20,221 nt of DNA from Alphaproteobacteria bacterium (GTDB lineage: Bacteria > Pseudomonadota > Alphaproteobacteria > RF32 > CAG-239), in the NCBI GenBank assembly GCA_003542415.1, contig DPKR01000057.1, positions 1 to 20,221 of the forward strand, in the 5' to 3' direction. The stretch's first letter is position 1. Each line of letters opens with the position of its first letter. This document shows positions 7,220-15,153 of this stretch, one piece after another. A program made the position numbers and the translations under genes. The notes under the pieces are model-generated. The model was not told the origin of the DNA, did not search any database, and saw only the letters and a program-made list of their open reading frames with translations.

Positions 7220-8936
7220 GTTAAATCTGCAAAAACTATCTAATATATTTATGTTTGTTGTTTTGATGGGTGTTTCAATCTTAATGGGGATTTCGCTTAA
7301 AAATGAAATTTCTTGGGATTTTACAAATTATCACTATTATAACGCTTGGGCTTTTTTCAATGACCGTTTGAACTTTGATATTGTCCCCGCTTCTTTCAAC
7401 ACCTTTTTAAATCCCGTAATGGATTTTCCGCTTTATTTTTATATTCAATGGTTTAATAATTATCCGTCTCTCATTTGGGCACTTCAAAGTATTTGGGGTG
7501 GTCTGATGCTTTTCTGTATTTATAAAATCACAGCATTGTTTTTAGACTATAAAAAATTATACCATTACCCGATTTTTGCTATTCTTTGTGCTGTTATTTT
7601 AACGGGCGAAGCCACCGGCACACAACTGGGGTCATCAGCAAATGAAATTCCCGTTGCTTTTTTCATCTTGTGGGGCTTATACCTTTTACTGAAAATGATT
7701 AAGTTTCCTGAAACACAAATCCTAAAAAAGTTTTTTGCCGCCGGATTAATCATGGGCATCGGACTTGGATTAAAACAAACCATCATAACATATTGTATTG
7801 CAAGCGGTCTCACGCTCATGATTTGTTATAAATATCTAAATAAACCTTTGAAAAGTATTTTCTTTTTTGCCTTAGGCGGAGCAATCGGATACCTCATCAT
7901 CAACGGCTACTTTATGTATAAATATTGGGTATTGTACGGCAATCCGATGTTCCCGTTTTTAAACAACATTTTTCACTCACCATACTTTGATGATTTCAAC
8001 TACAGAGACACGCGATTTTTACCGACGCTCAAAAATTTCATAATATTCCCGTTTTTGTGGCACAAAACTTCTTATGCAATTTGTGAAAATTATTATACCG
8101 ATATCCGCATAACGTTATATTACACCGTGTTTATGCTTTTTACGGCTTTTCTGCTCTTTTCAAAAAAAGAAAGGAAACAAACTCTTGAAAATAAAGCCTT
8201 TACACTTCTTTTTGTTTTTTTAATTCTTTCTTTTTTCCTTTGGCTTTTTATGTTTGCTTACATGCGTTATGCTGTTGTTATTGAAGCCATAGGCGCCATT
8301 TTTACGACACTTTTAATCATTTACTATACTCCTCAAAAAAATCTGTTCTTCATTTTATACACGACCTTTTTTATTATTTTAGCGGGTGCTTTATATTTGG
8401 ATTTTGTAAGCATTTACAGAGCAACGGAACCAGTCAAACAAAAAATCTTCGTAGAACCCATTTCTTTGCCAAAAAACACACTTGTCAAGTTATACGGTCT
8501 TCCCTCTGCCGCCCTTATCCCCTTGCTTGAACAAAAAGAAAAAACCATCAGGGCAACCGGTCATACCCAACATTATTGTGCTTATCTTAAAGGAAGCGAC
8601 TTAGCAGAACGAAACCAATTCAAAAAAATACGTGATAAAATCGAAAAAGAACATAAAGGTCCCGTTGTCTTTATTTACACAAACCTCATACCTTTTGAAA
8701 ATCTGACGCTGGAACAACATAAAAAACTTTATCTTGATGACACTCAAAAACCAAGCATCGGATGCGAAACTTGGCCGATTGTTTTAAAAGCACTTTCAAA
8801 CGATCTGCCTCAAAATTATAAATGCAAAAGAATCCAAACAAACCTCATCAATAAAGATATAAACATCTGTTATCCGCCCAACCTTGAAAACAAAATTTTT
8901 GCCCCTTTGGAGAACAAAAATGAACAAAAAAATTAA
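7215..8936 (+). CDS. GT-C-type polytopic membrane glycosyltransferase (putative)
   Basis: A 573-aa protein with about ten or more hydrophobic segments up to residue 400 and then a soluble C-terminal domain of about 170 residues. The first large loop carries D35, N38 and H40 (SWDFTNYHYYNAW). An acidic residue in this loop is typical of GT-C enzymes, which use polyprenyl-phosphate sugars on the outer face of the inner membrane. GLKQ and MRYAVVIEAIG in later segments also recall this superfamily. No exact subfamily or substrate can be read from the sequence. It is the first gene of a three-gene unit: the UbiA gene starts inside its last codons (17-base overlap), suggesting it uses the product of that enzyme. 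A polysaccharide polymerase is an alternative. Confidence 0.7.
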   Translation: MKLNLQKLSNIFMFVVLMGVSILMGISLKNEISWDFTNYHYYNAWAFFNDRLNFDIVPASFNTFLNPVMDFPLYFYIQWFNNYPSLIWALQSIWGGLMLFCIYKITALFLDYKKLYHYPIFAILCAVILTGEATGTQLGSSANEIPVAFFILWGLYLLLKMIKFPETQILKKFFAAGLIMGIGLGLKQTIITYCIASGLTLMICYKYLNKPLKSIFFFALGGAIGYLIINGYFMYKYWVLYGNPMFPFLNNIFHSPYFDDFNYRDTRFLPTLKNFIIFPFLWHKTSYAICENYYTDIRITLYYTVFMLFTAFLLFSKKERKQTLENKAFTLLFVFLILSFFLWLFMFAYMRYAVVIEAIGAIFTTLLIIYYTPQKNLFFILYTTFFIILAGALYLDFVSIYRATEPVKQKIFVEPISLPKNTLVKLYGLPSAALIPLLEQKEKTIRATGHTQHYCAYLKGSDLAERNQFKKIRDKIEKEHKGPVVFIYTNLIPFENLTLEQHKKLYLDDTQKPSIGCETWPIVLKALSNDLPQNYKCKRIQTNLINKDINICYPPNLENKIFAPLENKNEQKN

Positions 8937-9867
8937 AGGATACCTCAAAATCGCTCGTTTTGATCATTGGATTAAACAAGCCTTCATCTTTCCGGGCATC
9001 ATCTTTGCGCTTTTCATGGAAAGAAACATCAGCCTTGAAAATCTCTTAACCTACATAAGTCCTATTATTCTTGGCACATTAGCAACATCTCTGATAGCTT
9101 CTGCAAATTATGTCATCAACGAATGGCTTGATGCTGAGTTTGATAAATATCACCCTGTCAAAAAAAATCGTCCGCTTTTAACGGCAAATCTAAAACCGTT
9201 TTATATTGTGATAGAATATTTATTGTTTTTGATTATTGGTTTAATTGTTGCATTTTACATTTCAAAGCCCGTATTTTTAATGGAATCATGGCTTGCTATC
9301 ATGGGCATCATATACAATGTTAAACCCTTGCGTTCAAAAGACATTCCATATATTGATGTTTTATCAGAGTCCCTAAACAATGCTATCCGCCTGCTTATCG
9401 GCTGGTTTCTAATTTCAAACACAACCTTGCCGCCGATAAGTATAATTCTTGGTTATTGGATGGGCGGAGCTTTCTTAATGGCCATTAAACGTTTTGCTGA
9501 ATATCGCATGATTGGCGACAAAAAAACTGCCTCATTATACCGAAAATCTTTTGCTCTTTATAGTGAAAAAGCCCTTCTGATTTCTTCATTTTTTTATGCC
9601 TTGCTTTCCATTTTCTTCTGTGGTGTTTTCCTTATTAAATATAAAATAGAACTTCTCCTTTCTATCCCCTTCATATGTGGATTATTTGCACTTTATTTAG
9701 ACATGGCTTACAAACCTGATTCTGCCGTTCAAAAACCGGAAAAATTATTTCATGAAAAGGGTTTAATGCTGTACTTGATTTTACTTTCTCTTCTTGTTTT
9801 GATGTTACTGTTCGTCAAAATTCCTATTCTAAATATCTTTTTGAATCGAACGCTTATTGAGTTTTAA
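8920..9867 (+). CDS. UbiA-family prenyltransferase, polyprenyl-phosphate phosphoribosyltransferase type
   Basis: This 315-aa integral membrane enzyme has the UbiA signature N67-x3-D71-x3-D75 in NEWLDAEFDKYHPVKKNRP and a second polar loop YNVKPLRSKDIPYID. Within UbiA, the HP.KKNRP ending, the ARFDHWIKQAFIFP opening and AIKRFAEYR (residues 188-196) resemble decaprenyl-phosphate 5-phosphoribosyltransferase (Rv3806c type) rather than quinone or heme enzymes. That enzyme joins PRPP to a polyprenyl phosphate. The ATG at 8920 has GGAG nine bases upstream; an ATG at 8884 would add 12 residues without a ribosome binding site. It overlaps the upstream gene by 17 bases and ends one base before the HAD gene, with which it is surely co-translated. 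The substrate assignment is a family-level inference. Confidence 0.82.
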   Translation: MNKKIKGYLKIARFDHWIKQAFIFPGIIFALFMERNISLENLLTYISPIILGTLATSLIASANYVINEWLDAEFDKYHPVKKNRPLLTANLKPFYIVIEYLLFLIIGLIVAFYISKPVFLMESWLAIMGIIYNVKPLRSKDIPYIDVLSESLNNAIRLLIGWFLISNTTLPPISIILGYWMGGAFLMAIKRFAEYRMIGDKKTASLYRKSFALYSEKALLISSFFYALLSIFFCGVFLIKYKIELLLSIPFICGLFALYLDMAYKPDSAVQKPEKLFHEKGLMLYLILLSLLVLMLLFVKIPILNIFLNRTLIEF

Positions 9868-9868
9868 A

Positions 9869-10483
9869 ATGAAAAAAGCAGTTATTGTTGATTTAGACGG
9901 CACATTATATTATCAAAGACCTGTTCAAATATGCATGGCTGTAGAAATGCTTGCTTACTACATCTTGCACTTTTGGCGTATCAACGAATTAAAGCAAATT
10001 TTAGTCTATCGTCATCAACATAATAATGAAGAAAATTTTGATTTACATACTTTTTGCATTAAACAAAGAACAAATAACAAAACCATCAACAAGCTGATAC
10101 AAAAATGGCTTTTCTTAAAACCACTTAAATGGATAAAACTGTTTAAGGATAAAAACTTAATTTCCTATTTAGAAGAAATACAAAAAATAATTCCTGTTAT
10201 TGTTTACTCAGACTACGAAACACACCAAAAATTAGAAGCTCTGAATTTCAAACCTGATTTTGAATTTTTCTTTGATGCAAAAAATATTCGCTTTTTAAAA
10301 CCAAATCCGCAAGGACTGTCATACATCACGGAAAGGCTTAAATTAACGCCCAAAGAAATTTTTGTCATCGGTGACAGACAAAACAAAGACGGCCTCGCGG
10401 CTTCGACTTTCGGTGCCGAATATCTCATTTTGCCCCAAAACCCAATCAAAAGAAACAAACTTCTCAAAAATCTTTCTGTTTAG
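9869..10483 (+). CDS. HAD-superfamily phosphatase, possible polyprenyl-P-phosphoribose phosphatase
   Basis: This 204-aa soluble protein has all four HAD motifs: DLDGTL with the nucleophile D8 and acid D10, S114 in VYSDYE, K144 in FLKPNPQGL, and GDRQNKDGLAA with D169 and D174 for magnesium. A helical cap lies between motifs I and II (about residues 18-95). The ATG at 9869 follows the UbiA stop codon by one base; a TTG at 9857 in the same frame is less likely. Position directly behind the phosphoribosyltransferase suggests it removes the 5-phosphate from the lipid-linked product, the step done in mycobacteria by an unrelated phosphatase. HAD and UbiA domains are fused in some bacterial proteins, which supports a joint role. 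Its last 20 bases overlap the convergent gene. Confidence 0.82.
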   Translation: MKKAVIVDLDGTLYYQRPVQICMAVEMLAYYILHFWRINELKQILVYRHQHNNEENFDLHTFCIKQRTNNKTINKLIQKWLFLKPLKWIKLFKDKNLISYLEEIQKIIPVIVYSDYETHQKLEALNFKPDFEFFFDAKNIRFLKPNPQGLSYITERLKLTPKEIFVIGDRQNKDGLAASTFGAEYLILPQNPIKRNKLLKNLSV

Positions 10484-12167
10484 TTTTTTTTGTAAATCTG
10501 AAAAAAGCAAACACACCGTCTTTATCATTTTTTTGATGTTTGTCAAAAGTAATTTCCTCAAAAAAATAATTCTCTCGAATAATTTCTTCCACAAAATCAA
10601 CATTAGACAACGGATAGCGCATAATAATCGTATCATAATCACAAAGATGCGACATATCAAATTCCTCTTCCACATCTTTTCCGTTTTTCAAAACCTGATA
10701 CAACTTATTTGTTTGCGCCAAATATGCCATAGATTGATAACAATCTTTTCCACTCAATTGTTTTCGCTCGGCAAAATACTGTTTGACCTGTTCTTTATTT
10801 TTAATCTTCTCTCTTCGTTTACTGAAAAATTTATCACTAAAACCATGTGCCACAACCATGTCAATCTTGTCTTTTTTATAGTCATAATAATCCAAAAAAT
10901 TCTGATTATCTATCAAAACAAGAATATTATCTTTTGACCTTTCTTCCTCTTGTTCAAGCAGCGACAAGATTTGTTTATATGAATCAAATTCTTTCTCAAT
11001 CAACGATAAATGCTCTTTTGTAAATTGCAAAAAGATACAAACAAAAATAAAACAAAGACAAGATGATTGAAAAAAGTGCCTATTCTTAAGAAATGAGTCA
11101 ACACTTATATCGTGAACCACAGATATCATAAACACCAACATCATCGGCATCATTACAAAAAAGTATCGTAGCACAATAAGACAAGATTGAGAATTAATAA
11201 CACCATATAAATAGGCAAAACACCAAATAAAAAACATAACAAAAAGGGTGTGATAGGAAGGGTTTAAGTTCTGTATTGAAATTCTGTTTTGATGTCCACC
11301 TATTTGTCTCAAAAAATAAAACATGCAACAAATTAAAACAGCAAAGCTTATTTTATTTCCGCATAAATTGTATAAAATAGGAAAAATATACCAAAAAGAT
11401 TGCTGCTCCCCCCAATAATTAAACAAATCATACCGATGATTCGCTGCAACGGCAACAATCCACGGCAAAAACAACAGAAAACAGATGATGTACGAAATAA
11501 CGTTTCTAAACAATATTTTTCTTTTAAGCCACAAATAAAAATCTGTTAAACCATAAGCGGCAATCAACAAACCACCGTACCAGTGTGAATAAGCAAGCAA
11601 ACTCAAAATCAAACCGAATTTGATAATGTTTGTAACAGACTCTTCTTGCAAACGCTTAAAATAAAACCAATAAGACATGGCCGAGAAAAACGACATAAAA
11701 GCGTACGGACGCACCTGTAAATTCACATGCCAAAAGACAAAAGAAAACAAAAAGAACACATAAACAAATTTACAATATTGTCTGCCATATAAGCCACAAA
11801 CTGTTTTAGAAATAAAATATATTATGCCCAAAGAGGCTAAAATTGACGGTATCTTAAGCCAAAATTGACAATGTGATATATCATAAAAAACACTCAAAAC
11901 CATATAATAAAGCGGCAAATTATAAAGATTTGCAGACAACTCGGATAATGTTTGCAACAAACTTTTACCATGCACAAAACGTATGGTCCAGGCAAGCTCA
12001 TCATACCATAAACCACGATTCAATGCGGTATAAACGCTCATACTTAAAAAAACAGCATAAAACAAACAATCTAAATACTTCGTTTTTGAAAAATCATTGT
12101 ATTTTTTGTAAAACCATTCAAAACACTGATGATACATTTTCATTATGGCACATCCAAACATCATCAT
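10464..12167 (-). CDS. GT-C/GT39-like membrane glycosyltransferase
   Basis: A 567-aa polytopic protein with about ten membrane segments (first at about residues 32-50) and a C-terminal soluble region from about residue 400. The first periplasmic loop contains RGLWYDELAWTIRF with the acidic pair D56-E57, the hallmark of PMT-like GT-C transferases that take sugar from a polyprenyl phosphate. LQVRPYAFMSFFSAMSYW and YSHWYGGLL are further matches to bacterial members of this group. The ATG at 12167 shares bases with the gtrA stop codon (ATGA) and has AGGAAG upstream; two further ATGs follow immediately. It is last in the GT2/membrane protein/GtrA/GT-C operon. Its 3' end overlaps the HAD gene by 20 bases. 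Substrate and acceptor are unknown. Confidence 0.78.
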   Translation of the reverse strand: MMMFGCAIMKMYHQCFEWFYKKYNDFSKTKYLDCLFYAVFLSMSVYTALNRGLWYDELAWTIRFVHGKSLLQTLSELSANLYNLPLYYMVLSVFYDISHCQFWLKIPSILASLGIIYFISKTVCGLYGRQYCKFVYVFFLFSFVFWHVNLQVRPYAFMSFFSAMSYWFYFKRLQEESVTNIIKFGLILSLLAYSHWYGGLLIAAYGLTDFYLWLKRKILFRNVISYIICFLLFLPWIVAVAANHRYDLFNYWGEQQSFWYIFPILYNLCGNKISFAVLICCMFYFLRQIGGHQNRISIQNLNPSYHTLFVMFFIWCFAYLYGVINSQSCLIVLRYFFVMMPMMLVFMISVVHDISVDSFLKNRHFFQSSCLCFIFVCIFLQFTKEHLSLIEKEFDSYKQILSLLEQEEERSKDNILVLIDNQNFLDYYDYKKDKIDMVVAHGFSDKFFSKRREKIKNKEQVKQYFAERKQLSGKDCYQSMAYLAQTNKLYQVLKNGKDVEEEFDMSHLCDYDTIIMRYPLSNVDFVEEIIRENYFFEEITFDKHQKNDKDGVFAFFRFTKKTKQKDF

Positions 12168-12586
12168 TTTTGAAGCTTCCTGTTTGAAAATGTGAAATAT
12201 TTATGCATAAAATAAATATAGATTGTAATCAAAACCGTATACACGGCCTGCGCTTTAATTGCCCCAACATGAAAAACATCAATAGCAAAAAACAAAAAGA
12301 CATAATTTATACAAAGCGTGCTTAAATACGTCATCCATCCTTTGCTATATTCTTTAATAAACGTATTTTGACTCTTATACACAAAGTAGCGCATATTAAA
12401 AATAGACACGCTAACCGAAAAGATATAGTTAACAATCAATGTCAAAGAATAATGAAGACCGATATAAATCAACAAAGAATAAGAACAAAAGGCCACAACC
12501 GTATCAAACCCACCGACAAGCAAAAAGCGCACAGACTGTGGAAAAGAAAACCAAAAAGCGAGCAATTTATTGTAAAGCGCAATCAT
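12164..12586 (-). CDS. GtrA-family membrane protein (possible polyprenyl-P-sugar flippase)
   Basis: This 140-aa protein has four membrane segments and the GtrA opening FPQSVRFLLVGGFDTVVAF, followed by NYIFSVSVSIFNMRYFVYKS and a final HKYFTFSNRK. The N.RYFVY and KYFTF elements are diagnostic. GtrA proteins are thought to move polyprenyl-phosphate sugars across the inner membrane, or to anchor partner enzymes; a mycobacterial member (Rv3789) lies beside the decaprenyl-phosphoryl-arabinose genes. No GtrB-type synthase with C-terminal membrane helices is encoded nearby, so the lipid-sugar is more likely the UbiA/HAD product. It starts within the stop codon of the upstream gene (ATGA) and ends the same way into the GT-C gene, so all three are translationally coupled. 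Confidence 0.88.
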   Translation of the reverse strand: MIALYNKLLAFWFSFPQSVRFLLVGGFDTVVAFCSYSLLIYIGLHYSLTLIVNYIFSVSVSIFNMRYFVYKSQNTFIKEYSKGWMTYLSTLCINYVFLFFAIDVFHVGAIKAQAVYTVLITIYIYFMHKYFTFSNRKLQK

Positions 12587-14214
12587 TTAATCAGATACAC
12601 CTCAAACATCTTATTTTCAAAAACCTTATCAGCTTCCATTCCTGAAATTTCATACATATCTTGTGAGTAATATTTTGCTTTTCTAATCACAAAATAATCA
12701 CCGACATCCGGTGTTTTTTTATAAAACACCCTATCTTCTTCAAAGAAATCTATCGTGTTCAAATCTGCACCTGAAAAAAAGAAATCAACATTTGCATTCG
12801 GCCAATAATACACAAAAGGAAGCCGCCAAGCCCTGATAGACCAGTTCCCGAAATCCGAATGTTTTGATATAAACACGTTAACTTTAGCACCTTCCTTGCC
12901 GGACATAATAAATTCCGCAACTTCCCGATAATACGTTCCATCATAGTTTTGTTGAATACCGATATTTCTAACAATTGAATTTAAGGCCAAAAAGAAACAT
13001 ACCAACACATAAAAATATTTATTCTTAAAGTAGCTAAAAACATAAACCAAACCGATAACATGTGAAACGGTCAAATAATACGGAAGACAAGCCATGGAAA
13101 GAACAAACTGACCTATTCTTAAAATAAAAATCACAAAAATTGTTATCATCACAGATCCGAAGGCCATCCCCTCTATCAGCGGATATTTTTGTTGAGAAAA
13201 CAGGTTTTTAAACATAAAAAACACAACAACAATCGAAACGGCAATCTCCGTGTAATATCTTTTAAATGTTTCAAACAAGCTCATCTGTCTGGCAAGAGCA
13301 TAAGAAGAATCCATTACTCCGCCCATATGAAACAAATAAAGAGAGAAGAAACAGACAATAGATAAAATGAGCAAAACCTCAAAAGGATACTTTCGTGCTG
13401 TTTGAAGGGGATGAAGAAAACTTTTGGGCACAATTCTGCCGTTCCAAACATGACTGACCGCATAATAAAAAAATATGCCGAAATAAAACAAAACAGATAG
13501 TTCTTTACAATAAAGTGCAAAATTCGTCAATAAAATGCCAAACCATAAAAAATATTTTTTTTGAGAATATTGACCATATTTTTGAAAACAGATTAAACTG
13601 CCGATAATATACATCAATAGCAATCTCTCAGAAAAAATAACGGAACTGATCGAAAAAATAACGGGCGAAGCCATAATCAGTCCAACACACAAAAAACGCT
13701 TGCAAACAGGCATAAATCTTAAAAAATAATTCAAAAGCCAAACAATGATTAAAGATTGTATGCTCAAATAAACATTAATCACACCGAAATGATGCGTCAC
13801 GGCATATAAAATATTCGTATCCCAAAACGCAAGCGGACAAAACCTTTCCCACACTCCCCAAGCGGGAACAACGCCCCTTTCAAATATCAAAATAACACTG
13901 CCACGCGTGTCATAATTACTAAAAAATGACATTTCCTGACTGAAAATGGCAACAATATTATACACCACGCACAAAATCAAAAAAGCCAAACACCAAACCT
14001 GACTTTTTTGTGCAAACGAAAATGGATATTCTTCTGTCGGAAAATTACCGGCATAAGAAACATCATTGCGATACATCAAAAACTTGTAGCACAAATAAAG
14101 AAATAACAAAACACCGCAAAAAATCAAAAACCAATATTCATAACCTAAATAAAAGGTCATATATTTGATAATATGCTCGAATATATCATTTTGAAACAGG
14201 GGCTCTTTAAGCAT
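12583..14214 (-). CDS. Large polytopic membrane protein, possibly GT-C-like
   Basis: A 543-aa protein with about a dozen hydrophobic segments and a soluble C-terminal part (about residues 430-543). It lacks a clear D-E pair, but the first large loop contains NYDTRGSVILIFERG and a conserved-looking WERFCPLAFWDTNILYA. This loop resembles those of uncharacterised membrane proteins in O-antigen and surface glycan clusters. It could be a GT-C transferase, a polymerase or a ligase; the sequence does not decide. It starts 9 bases after the GT2 gene and its stop codon overlaps the gtrA start, placing it firmly in the same operon. Codon use and AT richness match its neighbours. Confidence 0.6.
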   Translation of the reverse strand: MLKEPLFQNDIFEHIIKYMTFYLGYEYWFLIFCGVLLFLYLCYKFLMYRNDVSYAGNFPTEEYPFSFAQKSQVWCLAFLILCVVYNIVAIFSQEMSFFSNYDTRGSVILIFERGVVPAWGVWERFCPLAFWDTNILYAVTHHFGVINVYLSIQSLIIVWLLNYFLRFMPVCKRFLCVGLIMASPVIFSISSVIFSERLLLMYIIGSLICFQKYGQYSQKKYFLWFGILLTNFALYCKELSVLFYFGIFFYYAVSHVWNGRIVPKSFLHPLQTARKYPFEVLLILSIVCFFSLYLFHMGGVMDSSYALARQMSLFETFKRYYTEIAVSIVVVFFMFKNLFSQQKYPLIEGMAFGSVMITIFVIFILRIGQFVLSMACLPYYLTVSHVIGLVYVFSYFKNKYFYVLVCFFLALNSIVRNIGIQQNYDGTYYREVAEFIMSGKEGAKVNVFISKHSDFGNWSIRAWRLPFVYYWPNANVDFFFSGADLNTIDFFEEDRVFYKKTPDVGDYFVIRKAKYYSQDMYEISGMEADKVFENKMFEVYLIK

Positions 14215-14223
14215 AAACTAACC

Positions 14224-15015
14224 TTAAATAAAAAAACGTAATCTCATTTTTTTTACAATCAATTTCCAACGAGGATATTTCTTAAACGGCTTTTTTAAAA
14301 AAACAGAAATTTCTTGCTGAATTTTGTTTGTTGAGGCTGCCATCTGGTCTTTCTGCTTAATTGAACAATTATCCCCATGCAAATTATAAAACGTTAACAC
14401 TTCCGGCATATTAGCGAGCTTCAATCCCTTAAACAATGCTTGTTTTAGCAAATCATAATCTTCTGCCGGAGAATAATCTCCGTTATATCGAATTCGATTT
14501 TCAATCAAATCTTTTTTTCTCATCATTGATGTACTTAGCGTCAAAACCATGCCCTTTAACGCATCTTCAAGCGTCGGAAATTTAGGATGACACCAAACAA
14601 GGCCAAAAAGCAAGGCAAAACGGCGAAAAAAATTTTTCTGTTTTGAATCAAATAACTCAAAATAACTTCCCACAACAGAAACATCTTGATGCTCATCTAA
14701 ATATCTGACCTGTTTTTCAAGCCTATCAGGCTTCATAATATCATCGTTGTCCAAAACGGCTAAATATTCGCCCTTTGAAAAATCAATAAGCTTGTTTCTG
14801 GTCGGAGCAATTCCCAAATTTCGCTCGTTTTTATAATATCTTATCCTGTCATCATCGAATTCCGAAATAATCTGTTCAGAATTATCTTGTGAGAAGTCAT
14901 TGAGCAAAATTAATTCAAAGTCAGAAAAAGTCTGATTTAAAACAGATCTTATAGTCGCCTCCAAAAATGAAGCCGCATTATATACCGGAATCAAAACCGA
15001 AACTTTAGGGTGCAT
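14224..15015 (-). CDS. Family 2 glycosyltransferase
   Basis: This 263-aa GT-A fold enzyme transfers a sugar from a nucleotide donor in the cytoplasm. It opens with VSVLIPVYNAASFLEATIRS, has D40 in ILLNDFSQDNS for nucleotide binding, DNDD at 89-92 as the metal-binding motif, and E185-D186 in AEDYDLL as the likely catalytic base region. There are no C-terminal membrane helices, so it is not a GtrB/DPM1-type polyprenyl-P-sugar synthase. It is more like the O-antigen or lipooligosaccharide side-chain transferases. It is the first gene of the four-gene minus-strand operon; AAAGGAAAGG precedes the ATG. Its donor and acceptor cannot be read from the sequence. Confidence 0.88.
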   Translation of the reverse strand: MHPKVSVLIPVYNAASFLEATIRSVLNQTFSDFELILLNDFSQDNSEQIISEFDDDRIRYYKNERNLGIAPTRNKLIDFSKGEYLAVLDNDDIMKPDRLEKQVRYLDEHQDVSVVGSYFELFDSKQKNFFRRFALLFGLVWCHPKFPTLEDALKGMVLTLSTSMMRKKDLIENRIRYNGDYSPAEDYDLLKQALFKGLKLANMPEVLTFYNLHGDNCSIKQKDQMAASTNKIQQEISVFLKKPFKKYPRWKLIVKKMRLRFFI

Positions 15016-15088
15016 ATTCTTACCTTTCCTTTAGCTTTTAAATTTATAAAATTTCGTATGTAAATCAATAAAAATTTATTATATATAC

Positions 15089-15133
15089 AAAAAAAATAAG
15101 GTTAGAAATTTCAACATATATCCCTAACCTTAT
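15089..15133 (-). terminator. Rho-independent terminator after pgk
   Basis: On the minus strand ATAAGGTTAG (15133-15124) and CTAACCTTAT (15105-15096) form a perfect 10-bp stem with an 18-base loop, followed by a run of T. It lies about 20 bases after the pgk stop codon and ends the gap-pgk unit before the glycan operon. Confidence 0.9.
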
Positions 15134-15153
15134 CGTAAGAAATGCCACAAAAA

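Noticed and set aside
8920..9867. Quinone (UbiA) or heme O synthase (CyoE)
   Set aside because: The sequence around the first aspartate motif (HP.KKNRP), the KRFAEYR segment and the HAD and glycosyltransferase neighbours fit the phosphoribosyl group better; no quinone or oxidase genes are nearby.
14224..15015. GtrB or dolichyl-phosphate-mannose synthase-like enzyme
   Set aside because: The GT2 domain is present but the C-terminal membrane helices are absent; the protein ends in a basic soluble tail.
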